This document shows, in pieces, positions 16,084 to 24,507 of a stretch of 64,000 nt of DNA. Origin of the DNA: Devosia naphthalenivorans (GTDB lineage: Bacteria; Pseudomonadota; Alphaproteobacteria; Rhizobiales; Devosiaceae). Location of the stretch: assembly GCF_003056355.1 (NCBI RefSeq), contig NZ_PYVW01000014.1, positions 1-64,000 of the forward strand, in the 5' to 3' direction. Below the pieces are notes generated by a model. That model was not told where the DNA came from. It saw only the letters and a program-made list of their open reading frames with translations, and did not search any database. Every line of letters begins with the position of its first letter. Within the stretch, counting starts at the first letter, position 1. A program made the translations under genes and the position numbers.

Positions 16084-19000
16084 ATGCACCTCCTCTCCGC
16101 CCAAGCCGGCGCCATCCAGCAGGAGGGCGAAGCCATCGACCTCAACCAGCGCCCCGGCGCCCTGGTCTTCGCCTCGTCCGCCGATAGCGAACTGAGCATG
16201 CTCGCCGGCGCGGCCGACCGGGCAGGGGAGGCCGAACTCCGCCTCGCCAACACGCTGCGCCTGTCCAACAACCTTTCCGTCGATCTCTGGCTGGAAAAAA
16301 CCGTCGCCCACGCGCGTCTCGTCGTCCTCCGCCTCATCGGCGGCGCCTCTTACTGGCAATACGGCGTCGACGAACTCACCGCCCTCTGCGCCAACCGCAA
16401 AATTCCCCTCGCCCTGCTCCCCGGCGACGCCAACCCCGACCCAATCCTGCAATCGCGCTCCACCGTCCACCCCGAAGACTGGACCCGCCTCCACAGCCTC
16501 TTCATCGCCGGCGGTCCTGATAACGCCGATACGATCCTCCAAGCCTTCAATCTCCTGCAGGCCCCCTCATCCGGCGCTGCGCGCCACCTTCTCCCACAAG
16601 GGGAGAAGGTGAACTCTGCGTCTCCGCAAAAGCCCGGCCCACCTTCTCCCCTTGTGGGAGAAGGTGCCCGAAGGGCGGATGAGGGGTCTCTTCTGGCCAA
16701 CCTGCACCCCACCCCCTTCGCCCGCTTCAGCCTCTGGCACCCCACCATTGGCATCACCGACGAATCCGGCCTACGCGCAATTCACCTGAGACCTCATGGT
16801 GAGCTTGTCGAACCACGAGAGCCTGCCCTCGGGCTTGACCCGATGGGGGCACCCGATCCTGCCACGACCTCGTCCCTCGACAAGCTCAGGAGGGGGTCTA
16901 CTGTAAATTACATCCCCATCCTCTTCTACCGAGCCGCCCTGGAAGGCGCCGGCACCGCCACCATCACAGCCCTCATCGCCGAACTCGAGCGCCAACACCT
17001 GACGCCCGTCCCGCTGCTCGTTTCCTCCCTCAAGGAGGCCGCGTGCGTCCGCTTCGTCCAGAACGCCCTTTCAGCCTTTCCGCCAAGCGCCATCTTCAAC
17101 CTAACCGGCTTTGCCCTGGGCATTGATGGCCTCGACCCCAAATCCAACCCGTTCTCCACCTGCGACGCCCCGGTCATCCAACTGATCCAGTCCGGCCGCT
17201 CCGAAGGGCAATGGATCGCCGATCCGCAAGGCCTGTCCTCCAAGGACATGGCCATGTTCCTCGTCATGCCCGAAGTCGACGGCCGCATTGGGGGCCTCCT
17301 CGTCGGCCACAAGGCCGATGCCGTCTGGCAGGACCTCTGCCAAGTGCCCCTCACCAGCTACACCCCCGATCATTCCGGCATCGCGCGCGCCGTCATCCTC
17401 GCCAAGAACTACCACCGGCTCCGCACCACTCCCCGCGCTAAGCGCCGCATCGCCCTCGTCCTCGCCAACTACCCCATCCGCGACGGCCGTCTCGCCAACG
17501 GCGTCGGCTATGATGCCCCCGAATCCACAATCCGTATGCTGCAAGCGATGGAATCGGCCGGCTACACGCTAGACCCATCCCCCAGTAGCCCTCATGGTGA
17601 GCCTGTCGAACCACGAGGGCGTGCCCTCGATGACTGGACGAGCACCGACCTTATCCACGCCTTCCAATCGGGCCCCACCAACGCTAACCCCCAGCGCGGC
17701 ACGTCCCCCGCCACGCTCCCGCTGGCCCGGTATACTGAACTCTTCGCTACGCTCCCCGAACCCATCCGCACCGCCGTCACCACTCGCTGGGGCGACCCCG
17801 CCACGGACCCCTTCGTTCGCGACAACACCTTCCACCTCCCGGCCCTAATCTTCGGCAATGTCGCGATCCTCCTCCAGCCCGCCCGCGGCTATCATCTCGA
17901 CGAAACCGCCAGCTACCACGACCCAGCCCTCGTGCCCCCGCACGCCTACATCGCCGCCTACCTTTGGCTACGGCACGATTTCGGCGCCCACGCCCTGATC
18001 CACAACGGCAAGCACGGCACGCTTGAATGGCTGCCCGGCAAGGCGACTGCACTTGACGCCGCCAGCTATCCCGACGCCCTCTGGGGCCAATTGCCCCATT
18101 TCTACCCGTTCATCGTCAACGACCCCGGTGAGGGCACCCAGGCCAAACGGCGCAGCGGCGCCGTCATCATCGACCATCTCGTGCCCCCGCTCACGCGCGC
18201 CGAAACCTACGGGCCGCTCAAGGACCTCGAAGCCCTGCTCGATGAATACTACGCCGCCTCCGGCATGGACCGCCGCCGCCTTGCCGATTTGCGCCGCCGC
18301 ATCCTCGATTTCACCCGTGACAGCCGTCTCGACCGCGACATCGGCCTGCCCGAAGATGAAACCCAAGCGCTGATCGCCATCGACAACTTCCTCTGCGACC
18401 TTAAGGAAGCGCAAATCCGGGATGGCCTTCACGTCTTCGGCCAATCCCCCACCGGCATTCTCCAACGCGATCTCATCGTGGCATTGGCCCGCGTCCCCCG
18501 CGGCGAAACCCCCGGCGAAGCCTCCCTCATCCGCGCTCTCGCCGACGACCTCAAACTCGGCTTCGATCCTTTAACGGCAAGATTGGGCGAGCCTTGGCAC
18601 GGGCCGCAAACACTGGACGGCACCTCCCCCCTTGCGGGGGAGGTTGGGAGGGGGGACGAGAGCCACAATCTTCGAACGGTCGGCGACATCGTCGAACACC
18701 TGGAATCCATCGCCGCCGACCTGGTCGACGGCACGCTCTCCGCACCCACGAACTGGACCGCCACTAACGCCGTCCTCGCCACCATTGCCTCCACCATCCG
18801 CCCCCGCCTGCAACAATCCGGCTCTGCCGAGATGGCGGCCCTCATCGACGGCCTCGACGGCAAGTTCATCCGCCCTGGCCCATCCGGCGCGCCCTCCCGC
18901 GGGCGCCTGGATGTACTGCCCACGGGCCGCAATTTCTATTCCGTCGACTCTCGTGCCATCCCCACGCCCACCGCCTGGGAACTCGGCCGAAAATCCGCGG

Positions 19001-20073
19001 AAAGCCTCGTCCTCCGCCATTTGCAGGATCATGGCCATCACCTCCGCTCGGTCGCGCTATCGGTCTGGGGCACCGCCAATATGCGCACCGGTGGTGACGA
19101 CATCGCCCAGGCCATGGCGCTGATCGGCGCCAAACCCGTCTGGGACCCGGGCTCCCTCCGCGTCTCCGGCTACGAAATAATCCCGCTCGCGAAACTGGGC
19201 CGTCCGCGCGTCGACGTCACACTGCGCATCTCCGGCTTCTTCCGCGATGCGTTCCCGGATCAGATCCGCCTGTTCGACCGCGCCATCCGCGCCATAGGGG
19301 CCCTGGACGAACCCGCCGAAGACAACCCCATCGCCGCCACCATGCGCACCGACGCACTTGCTGGCGATCACCTCGCCGCCGGCCACCGCATCTTCGGCTC
19401 CAAGCCCGGTGCATACGGCGCCGGTCTCAATGCTCTCATCGACTCAGGCACCTGGTCCACCAAGGCCGACCTCGCCAATCAGGCCCTCGATTGGGGCCAA
19501 TACGCCTATGGCGCCCAAGCCGCCGGCACGCCCGAACGCGCTCGCTTTGCCGCTCGCCTCAGTGATATCGACGCCGTCATCCACAACCAGGACAATCGCG
19601 AACACGACCTGCTGGATTCGGATAACTATTACCAGTTCGAGGGTGGTCTATCCGCCGCCGCCGAGACGCTCACGGGCCAGAAACCCACGATCTACCACAA
19701 CGATCATTCCCGCCCCGAACGCCCGCTGATCAAGACGCTCGAGCAGGAAATCTCCCACGTCATGCGCTCCCGCGTGGTCAATCCGAAATGGATCAATGGC
19801 GTAAAACGCCACGGCTATCGGGGCGCATTCGAGATCATCGCCACGGTCGATTTCATGTTCGCCTTCGCGGCCACCACGGGGGCCGTCAAGACGCACCACT
19901 TCGATCTCGCCTTCGAAGCCTTCATCGAAGACGACGCCACGCGCGACTTCATCCGCACCAGCAACCGCTACGGCTACGACGAACTCATTGCCAAGTTCAA
20001 CGAAGCCCGCCAGCGCGGCTTCTGGACACCCCGCTCCAATTCCGCCTATGCCTTTCTCGAGGACACGCCATGA
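16084..20073 (+). CDS. cobN: Cobaltochelatase subunit CobN (with in-frame repeat insertions)
   Basis: The large subunit of the ATP-dependent aerobic cobaltochelatase, which inserts cobalt into hydrogenobyrinate a,c-diamide with CobS and CobT. The N terminus (MHLLSAQAG, EAIDLNQRPGALVFASSAD) and later blocks such as IFGNVAILLQPARGYHLDE, HNGKHGTLEWLPGK and SRVVNPKWINGVKRHGYRGA are diagnostic. The length of 1,329 residues is at the upper end for the family because four short palindromic DNA repeats (16563, 16791, 17588, 18622) are read in frame. All four fall between conserved blocks, so the enzyme may still work. The stop overlaps the cobO start. Confidence 0.94.
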   Translation: MHLLSAQAGAIQQEGEAIDLNQRPGALVFASSADSELSMLAGAADRAGEAELRLANTLRLSNNLSVDLWLEKTVAHARLVVLRLIGGASYWQYGVDELTALCANRKIPLALLPGDANPDPILQSRSTVHPEDWTRLHSLFIAGGPDNADTILQAFNLLQAPSSGAARHLLPQGEKVNSASPQKPGPPSPLVGEGARRADEGSLLANLHPTPFARFSLWHPTIGITDESGLRAIHLRPHGELVEPREPALGLDPMGAPDPATTSSLDKLRRGSTVNYIPILFYRAALEGAGTATITALIAELERQHLTPVPLLVSSLKEAACVRFVQNALSAFPPSAIFNLTGFALGIDGLDPKSNPFSTCDAPVIQLIQSGRSEGQWIADPQGLSSKDMAMFLVMPEVDGRIGGLLVGHKADAVWQDLCQVPLTSYTPDHSGIARAVILAKNYHRLRTTPRAKRRIALVLANYPIRDGRLANGVGYDAPESTIRMLQAMESAGYTLDPSPSSPHGEPVEPRGRALDDWTSTDLIHAFQSGPTNANPQRGTSPATLPLARYTELFATLPEPIRTAVTTRWGDPATDPFVRDNTFHLPALIFGNVAILLQPARGYHLDETASYHDPALVPPHAYIAAYLWLRHDFGAHALIHNGKHGTLEWLPGKATALDAASYPDALWGQLPHFYPFIVNDPGEGTQAKRRSGAVIIDHLVPPLTRAETYGPLKDLEALLDEYYAASGMDRRRLADLRRRILDFTRDSRLDRDIGLPEDETQALIAIDNFLCDLKEAQIRDGLHVFGQSPTGILQRDLIVALARVPRGETPGEASLIRALADDLKLGFDPLTARLGEPWHGPQTLDGTSPLAGEVGRGDESHNLRTVGDIVEHLESIAADLVDGTLSAPTNWTATNAVLATIASTIRPRLQQSGSAEMAALIDGLDGKFIRPGPSGAPSRGRLDVLPTGRNFYSVDSRAIPTPTAWELGRKSAESLVLRHLQDHGHHLRSVALSVWGTANMRTGGDDIAQAMALIGAKPVWDPGSLRVSGYEIIPLAKLGRPRVDVTLRISGFFRDAFPDQIRLFDRAIRAIGALDEPAEDNPIAATMRTDALAGDHLAAGHRIFGSKPGAYGAGLNALIDSGTWSTKADLANQALDWGQYAYGAQAAGTPERARFAARLSDIDAVIHNQDNREHDLLDSDNYYQFEGGLSAAAETLTGQKPTIYHNDHSRPERPLIKTLEQEISHVMRSRVVNPKWINGVKRHGYRGAFEIIATVDFMFAFAATTGAVKTHHFDLAFEAFIEDDATRDFIRTSNRYGYDELIAKFNEARQRGFWTPRSNSAYAFLEDTP
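16563..16686. repeat. RIME1-like palindromic repeat inside cobN
   Basis: CCCCTCATCCGGCGCTGCGC begins the element. It contains CCTTCTCCCACAAGGGGAGAAGG and, facing it, CCTTCTCCCCTTGTGGGAGAAGG, and it ends CGGATGAGGGG. Two hairpins bounded by CCTCATCCG and CGGATGAGG recall the RIME1 elements described between genes in rhizobia. Here it is translated within cobN and contributes about 41 residues (including ARHLLPQGEK and SPLVGEGARRADEG). Confidence 0.8.
16791..16896. repeat. Family B repeat inside cobN (first copy)
   Basis: ACCTCATGGTGAGCTTGTCG opens and CCCTCGACAAGCTCAGGAGG closes an imperfect inverted repeat of about 105 bases. It is read in frame as a peptide containing PHGELVEPRE and SSLDKLRRG. 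The opening arm matches the intergenic copy at 44662 and the second cobN copy at 17588. Confidence 0.75.
17588..17621. repeat. Family B repeat inside cobN (second copy, single hairpin)
   Basis: GCCCTCATGGTGAGCCTGTC and GAACCACGAGGGCG form one hairpin-like unit, the same sequence as the intergenic copy at 44662-44694. It is translated as PHGEPVEPRGRA in cobN, nearly the same peptide as the first copy, because it is inserted in the same frame. Confidence 0.8.
18622..18655. repeat. Family C repeat inside cobN
   Basis: ACCTCCCCCCTTGCGGGGGA followed by GGTTGGGAGGGGGG. The same unit lies between zwf and pgl at 31476. In cobN it is translated as SPLAGEVGRGD between GPQTLDG and the conserved TVGDIVEHLE block. 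Confidence 0.8.
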
Positions 20074-20711
20074 CCGACAAGCCGCTCAAGAAGACCGACC
20101 TGATGACCGAGGCCGAGCGCGATGCCTATCATGCTGAAAAGATGCGGAAAAAGAGGGAGGCCCGTAACAAGATTCTCGCCACCAAGACCCAGGAAAAGGG
20201 CCTGCTGATCGTTCACACGGGCAAGGGCAAGGGTAAGTCCACCGCTGCTTTCGGCATGGTGTTCCGCGCGCTGGGCCACGGCATGAAGGTGGGCGTGGTG
20301 CAGTTCGTCAAGGGCGTCTGGGAAACCGGCGAGCGCGACGTGCTGATGAAGTTCCCCGATCTCGTCACCATCAACGCCATGGGTGAAGGCTTCACCTGGG
20401 ACGTCGCCGATCGCCAGCGCGACCTGGCCGCCGCCCGCAACGCCTGGGAGCAGGCCAAGCGCCTGATCGCCGACCCGAGCTACAAGATGGTGCTGCTTGA
20501 CGAACTAAACATCTGCCTGCGTTACGACTATCTGCCCATCGATGAGATCGTCGAGGTCCTGCGCAACAAGCCCGCGGACAAGCACGTCATCGTCACCGGC
20601 CGCAATGCCAAGGATGAGTTGATCGAAATCGCCGATCTCGTCACCGAAATGACCGAGATCAAGCACCACTTCCGATCCGGCGTGAAAGCGCAACTGGGCA
20701 TCGAATTCTAG
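20070..20711 (+). CDS. cobO: Cob(I)yrinic acid a,c-diamide adenosyltransferase
   Basis: Attaches the adenosyl group to the cobalt of cob(I)yrinic acid diamide (CobA/CobO/BtuR family, unrelated to the PduO type). The P loop is VHTGKGKGKSTAAFG; later motifs are VVQFVKG, LLDELNICLRY and VIVTGRNA, all typical. A charged N-terminal extension (about 45 residues) precedes the domain, as in other rhizobial CobO proteins. The product is 213 residues. It overlaps cobN by 4 bases (ATGA), so the two are cotranslated. Confidence 0.96.
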   Translation: MTDKPLKKTDLMTEAERDAYHAEKMRKKREARNKILATKTQEKGLLIVHTGKGKGKSTAAFGMVFRALGHGMKVGVVQFVKGVWETGERDVLMKFPDLVTINAMGEGFTWDVADRQRDLAAARNAWEQAKRLIADPSYKMVLLDELNICLRYDYLPIDEIVEVLRNKPADKHVIVTGRNAKDELIEIADLVTEMTEIKHHFRSGVKAQLGIEF

Positions 20712-20723
20712 CGGCTGCGTGGC

Positions 20724-21191
20724 TCAGCAATTGCCGCGCAGGCTGGCCACCAACAGGTCGATCATCGGGTCCATCACCGTGCTGTCCGTCACCGAATACT
20801 CGGCCCGAAAGGCCCCGTAGCTCGTGCCATCGCAGAGCATCGTCATGCGTTGGTAGACGATGCGTGATCCCCGTACGGCCGACCAGCTCGCCCATTGCGG
20901 CGTCACGGCCTGATAGGAAACGTTCCACGCTTCGCCAGCTTCCGCCTCGATGCGTCGGCTGACTTCGCTCTCGAAATCGCCCAGCAGATTGCCGCCCCAT
21001 ACCATGAGGTACGTCGCCTTGCCTTCGGCCGCAAAGGTTCGGCCATCGCCATTGTCGCTCTCCGATTGGGTATAAAAACCCGGGGGAATGTCGATGGAGT
21101 AGCTGAACCGGCTGTTCTGATACGCCTCCCAACCCTGGGCGGAGGCAGGCGTGGCAAGCAGGGCGAGAAGGAAGGTGAGGATGATGCGCAT
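20724..21191 (-). CDS. Secreted protein of unknown function
   Basis: I do not recognise the family. The 155-residue product starts with a clear signal peptide (MRIILTFLLALLATPASAQG), so it is probably periplasmic. The mature part is compact, with many aromatic residues (WEAYQNSRFSYSIDIPPGF, YLMVWGG) and two cysteines (one in LCDGTSYG, one as the last residue) that could pair. It lies convergent with cobO and 46 bases downstream of the cation efflux gene, so it may share that transcript. The ATG at 21191 is chosen because it begins the signal peptide; the frame continues to 21362 without coding character. Confidence 0.7.
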   Translation of the reverse strand: MRIILTFLLALLATPASAQGWEAYQNSRFSYSIDIPPGFYTQSESDNGDGRTFAAEGKATYLMVWGGNLLGDFESEVSRRIEAEAGEAWNVSYQAVTPQWASWSAVRGSRIVYQRMTMLCDGTSYGAFRAEYSVTDSTVMDPMIDLLVASLRGNC

Positions 21192-21237
21192 GGAGCGATT
21201 CTGCCCGTCCGTACCGCATCCGGCAAGCCGCAATCGC

Positions 21238-22137
21238 TTATAGCACCACGATCCCGGAATGCTTCGCCTTTTGCTCTGGCTCCACATGGATGGTGATCTG
21301 CACATTGGGCACCGCCTGGCGCAGCTTGGCCTCGATCCCGTCGCAAATGCTGTGGGCATCATCCACGCTCATGCTGCCCGGCACCACCAGGTGAAAGTCG
21401 ATAAAGGTCATCTTGCCGGCCTGACGCGTGCGAATGTCATGCGCCTCTATGGCGCCTTCGGCATTGCCGGCAATCACTTCGCGGATGGTCTTCTGGGTTT
21501 CCGGCAACACGGCCACGTCCATCAGACCACCGACGCTGTCGCGGATCACGCCCCAACCGGACCAAAGGATATTGAGCGCCACCAGCGCCGCAAGGATCGG
21601 GTCAAGAATGGCCCAGCCCGTCAGCAGCACCAGCCCCAGTCCGAGCAGCACGCCGATGGTGGACACCACATCGGTCATCAAATGCTTGCCATCCGCCTTG
21701 ATGGCTGGCGAAAGCGCCATGCGTCCGTAGCGCAACAATACCTGCGCCCAAACCAAATTGATGACAGTCGCCACGGTGCTGATCACCAATCCCTGCGTCG
21801 GCGATTGCGGCAGTTCAGGTGACCTGAATCCAAAATAGGCCTCGCGCAGGATCAATATGGCCGCAACGATGATCATCACGCCGACCACCACTGCCGAGAA
21901 ATACTCGGCCTTGTAGTAGCCATAGGGCAGAGCTGCATCGGCGGGACGCTGCGCCAGACGCACGGCGATCAGCGCGACAATCGCGGTCACCACATTGACG
22001 ATCGATTCTAGCGCGTCCGAATAAAGCGCGATCGAGCCCGTCACATACCAGGCCAGGAACTTGAGGCCGAGCACGATCAGCCCGACCAGCAGGCTGGCCC
22101 CGGCAATCGCCAGTGTTCTGTTCTCGGTGATGCTCAA
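21238..22137 (-). CDS. Cation diffusion facilitator family transporter
   Basis: An inner membrane exporter of divalent metals (zinc, cobalt, iron or manganese) driven by the proton gradient. Six membrane helices are expected within 299 residues. Family marks are SIALYSDALESIVN in helix II, LPYGYYKAEYFSAV in the following loop, KADGKHLMTDVVST in helix V and a cytoplasmic C-terminal domain (HDIRTRQAGKMTFIDFHLVVPG). Metal specificity cannot be read from the sequence; location inside the cobalamin cluster makes cobalt worth considering. Translation seems to start at a TTG (22137). Confidence 0.9.
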   Translation of the reverse strand: MSITENRTLAIAGASLLVGLIVLGLKFLAWYVTGSIALYSDALESIVNVVTAIVALIAVRLAQRPADAALPYGYYKAEYFSAVVVGVMIIVAAILILREAYFGFRSPELPQSPTQGLVISTVATVINLVWAQVLLRYGRMALSPAIKADGKHLMTDVVSTIGVLLGLGLVLLTGWAILDPILAALVALNILWSGWGVIRDSVGGLMDVAVLPETQKTIREVIAGNAEGAIEAHDIRTRQAGKMTFIDFHLVVPGSMSVDDAHSICDGIEAKLRQAVPNVQITIHVEPEQKAKHSGIVVL

Positions 22138-22358
22138 GCCGCCGCCCCGCTGAGGTGATCCCCTGCCTTAATGTCAAGCACGCTGCGCGGCAAGCCATTG
22201 AATTTGCAAATCATTTTCAGAAGCATTCCGATCTGCGTCTGCTTCCGGCGAACCCATTGATTGACCACGCGCTTCTGCTTGCCTAGAACCAATTCTGCGC
22301 AGAGTTCCACCAGGAACTGAAACAGAATCCGGTGCGGTCGACCCAACTCGGGGACCAA
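22134..22358 (-). CDS. Possible small protein upstream of the cation efflux gene
   Basis: An open frame of 74 codons starts at a TTG and ends in a TGA that overlaps the TTG start of the efflux gene (TTGA), the usual geometry for coupled translation. The product is basic, with KRVVNQWVRRKQTQIGMLL in the middle, and matches nothing I recognise. There is no strong ribosome binding site. The region is less GC-rich than its neighbours. It could equally be an untranslated leader or a decayed gene. Confidence 0.25.
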   Translation of the reverse strand: MVPELGRPHRILFQFLVELCAELVLGKQKRVVNQWVRRKQTQIGMLLKMICKFNGLPRSVLDIKAGDHLSGAAA

Positions 22359-22415
22359 CTCCGGAGCTGCAACGGTGTTTGAGCGAACCTGCCTCTTGCT
22401 TACTGAGAGGCGACG

Positions 22416-22841
22416 ATGACCAATGATAACGACTCGATCCTGATCGGTCTTGGCTGCTCCACAGCCGCCAGCACAAGCGAGATTGTTGGCCTGGTCGAGG
22501 CCTGCCTACGTGAAGCGAACTGCCAAGCCGGGCAGATCGTGGCGTTTGCCACCCACAGTCGCAAGAGGGGCAGCGAAGCCCTGATCGATACCGCAACCCG
22601 GTTCGACGTTCCCCTGTTTTTCCTTGATGACGATGCCCTCGCGCCCGGCATTGATAGCACCTGTGAAGCCGTAGTCGCGGCCGCCGGGCCTCTACAACTA
22701 GGCAAACGCAAATCGCGTTACGCCACCTGCGCCATTGCCAGATGCGACACGGAGTTTTCGGTTGCCAGCCTGGCTCAACCAGTGAGGCCCAGCGCCGCAA
22801 TCGCCGCGTCGAGATCAGCCACTTCCGTGGCCGGACCATAG
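22416..22841 (+). CDS. cobE: Cobalamin biosynthesis protein CobE
   Basis: A small protein of the CbiG C-terminal / CobE family, needed in the aerobic B12 route; a role in handling precorrin intermediates has been proposed. The family features seen are IGLGCSTAASTSEI at the N terminus, IVAFATHSRKRGSEALIDTA in the centre and AAGPLQLGKRKSRYATCAIAR toward the end. The last 27 or so residues extend beyond this core and are encoded antisense to the end of cobK, so they may be incidental. A GAGAGG site precedes the ATG. Confidence 0.85.
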   Translation: MTNDNDSILIGLGCSTAASTSEIVGLVEACLREANCQAGQIVAFATHSRKRGSEALIDTATRFDVPLFFLDDDALAPGIDSTCEAVVAAAGPLQLGKRKSRYATCAIARCDTEFSVASLAQPVRPSAAIAASRSATSVAGP

Positions 22842-23503
22842 AGTGGCCGTGCGATCATGATGACCTTCACTCCAAGCCGCCGCGCCGCGTCCAGCTTTGC
22901 CGCAGTCTGCGCCCCACCCGAATTCTTGGTGACCAGATGAGTGATCTCCTCGCGCCGCATCAGCGCCATCTCGCCATCCAGCGTGTAAGGCGGACGGCTC
23001 TGCAGCAAAGTGGCATGACGCGGGAGCTCCATTGCCGGTGCTTCGATGGTGCGCACGATGAAATGGCAATCATCCCGCTCCATGAAATGCTCAAGCCCGG
23101 CATGACCCGTGGTCAACAATACATCGGCGTTCGACGGCAATACGGCCGCGGCCTCCGAAGCAGTCTCGACCGTGATCCAGTCATCGCCAAGCTGCTGCTC
23201 CCAGGCCGGCCGCATATACCGTACCAGCGGGACGCCGGTGGCCAGCGCGGCAGCCACGGCGTTGATCGACATCATGCCGGCATAGGGATGGGTCGCATCC
23301 ACCAGCCGCTCGATTCCCGCTACGCGCAAATAAGCGCTCAGCCCAGGAATGCCGCCGAACTTGCCCATGCGCAGGCCACCTTGCGGCAGTTTCGGGTCCT
23401 GCGTACGGCCAGCCAGCGAGGTAATGACGTCATGGCCCGCCGCCACCAACCGGTTGGCCAGTTCGCGAGCCTCTGCCGTTCCACCAAGGATCAATATCTT
23501 CAT
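22775..23503 (-). CDS. cobK: Precorrin-6A reductase CobK
   Basis: Reduces precorrin-6A to precorrin-6B with NADPH. The start MKILILGGTAEARELA is the classic CobK nucleotide-binding N terminus; VDATHPYA, LTTGHAG and HLVTKNSGG follow in the expected order. The product is 242 residues. ATG 23503 is chosen over an open frame reaching 23557. It is transcribed against cobE and the 3' ends overlap by 67 bases; its start lies 68 bases from the divergent cobA start. Confidence 0.95.
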   Translation of the reverse strand: MKILILGGTAEARELANRLVAAGHDVITSLAGRTQDPKLPQGGLRMGKFGGIPGLSAYLRVAGIERLVDATHPYAGMMSINAVAAALATGVPLVRYMRPAWEQQLGDDWITVETASEAAAVLPSNADVLLTTGHAGLEHFMERDDCHFIVRTIEAPAMELPRHATLLQSRPPYTLDGEMALMRREEITHLVTKNSGGAQTAAKLDAARRLGVKVIMIARPLYGPATEVADLDAAIAALGLTG

Positions 23504-23571
23504 GTCATGCCGCGCCTTGCTCCCGGCCAATCTGCCCGTTTCGCGGGCTCGCCTCAAGGGAGCGCGCGCTG

Positions 23572-24408
23572 ATGTTTGACTGGATCCGCAAACCCCGCCG
23601 ACGCGGTCATTTCGCCGCCTTGGACAATGCCGACTTTCCGGAGTTGAAGCCCGGTACGGTCTGGCTGGTCGGCGCCGGGCCAGGCGGCCCCGGCCTTGTG
23701 TCGCTCCTAGGCTATCACGGCATCGGCCAGGCCGACGTCATCGTGCACGACGCGCTGGTGTCCCAGCATCTATTGAATATGGCGCCACGCCGCACAAAAC
23801 TGATCTTTGCCGGCAAGCGCGGTGGCAAGCCGTCGCCGAAACAGACCGATATTTCCCTGCAACTGGTCGATCTGGCTAAAGCCGGCAAGCGCGTCCTGCG
23901 GCTAAAAGGCGGGGACCCCTACATGTTCGGGCGCGGTGGGGAGGAGGCGGCAACACTGGCGCGTGCCGGCGTGCCGTTCCGCATCGTCCCCGGCATCTCT
24001 GCTGGATTGGGCGGCCTCGCCTATGCCGGAATTCCCATAACCCATCGGGAAAACAATCAATCCGTCATCTTCCTGACCGGCCACGACGAAAATGGCGTCG
24101 TTCCCCTCGGTGTTGATTGGGCGACCGTGGCGCACGCCAGCCCCGTGATCGTCATGTTCATGGCCGTCAAGCATTTGGGCTCGATTGCTGAAAAGCTCAT
24201 GGCCGGCGGCCGCTCCGGCAGTGACCGCTTGGCCATCGTCTCCAACGCCGCAACGCCGGAGCAAAGGGTGTTGGAAACGACTTTGAACCGGGCAGGGGAA
24301 CTTACCGACATTCCTACCCCTGCCATCGTCGTCCTTGGCCCCGTCAGTGCCCATCGCGAAACCCTCGACTGGTATATCGGCCAAGCGCGGAGCCACGTCT
24401 TTGGCTAA
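23572..24408 (+). CDS. cobA: Uroporphyrinogen-III C-methyltransferase
   Basis: Makes precorrin-2 by two methylations of uroporphyrinogen III, the branch point into B12 (and siroheme) synthesis. Motifs of the SUMT class are all present: VWLVGAGPGGPGLVSLLG, VLRLKGGDPYMFGRGGEEA, VPGISAGLGGLAYAGIPITHR and the late PAIVVLGPV. The 278-residue length fits a stand-alone CobA rather than the CysG fusion. A single-hairpin repeat follows before cobB. Confidence 0.95.
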   Translation: MFDWIRKPRRRGHFAALDNADFPELKPGTVWLVGAGPGGPGLVSLLGYHGIGQADVIVHDALVSQHLLNMAPRRTKLIFAGKRGGKPSPKQTDISLQLVDLAKAGKRVLRLKGGDPYMFGRGGEEAATLARAGVPFRIVPGISAGLGGLAYAGIPITHRENNQSVIFLTGHDENGVVPLGVDWATVAHASPVIVMFMAVKHLGSIAEKLMAGGRSGSDRLAIVSNAATPEQRVLETTLNRAGELTDIPTPAIVVLGPVSAHRETLDWYIGQARSHVFG

Positions 24409-24443
24409 TTCCAACACCCCACAGCGCTATTCCCACCCACCAC

Positions 24444-24469
24444 GTCATTCCCGCTTTCGCGGGAATGAC
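24444..24469. repeat. Palindromic intergenic repeat, family A, half element
   Basis: One perfect hairpin, GTCATTCCCGC, TTTC, GCGGGAATGAC. Other copies have two hairpins facing each other; this one has only a single hairpin, as if the outer half of each had been joined by deletion of the middle. Confidence 0.8.
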
Positions 24470-24507
24470 ACCGTGATGAATACGACGCCCCCCGCCGGAA
24501 TAACCCC

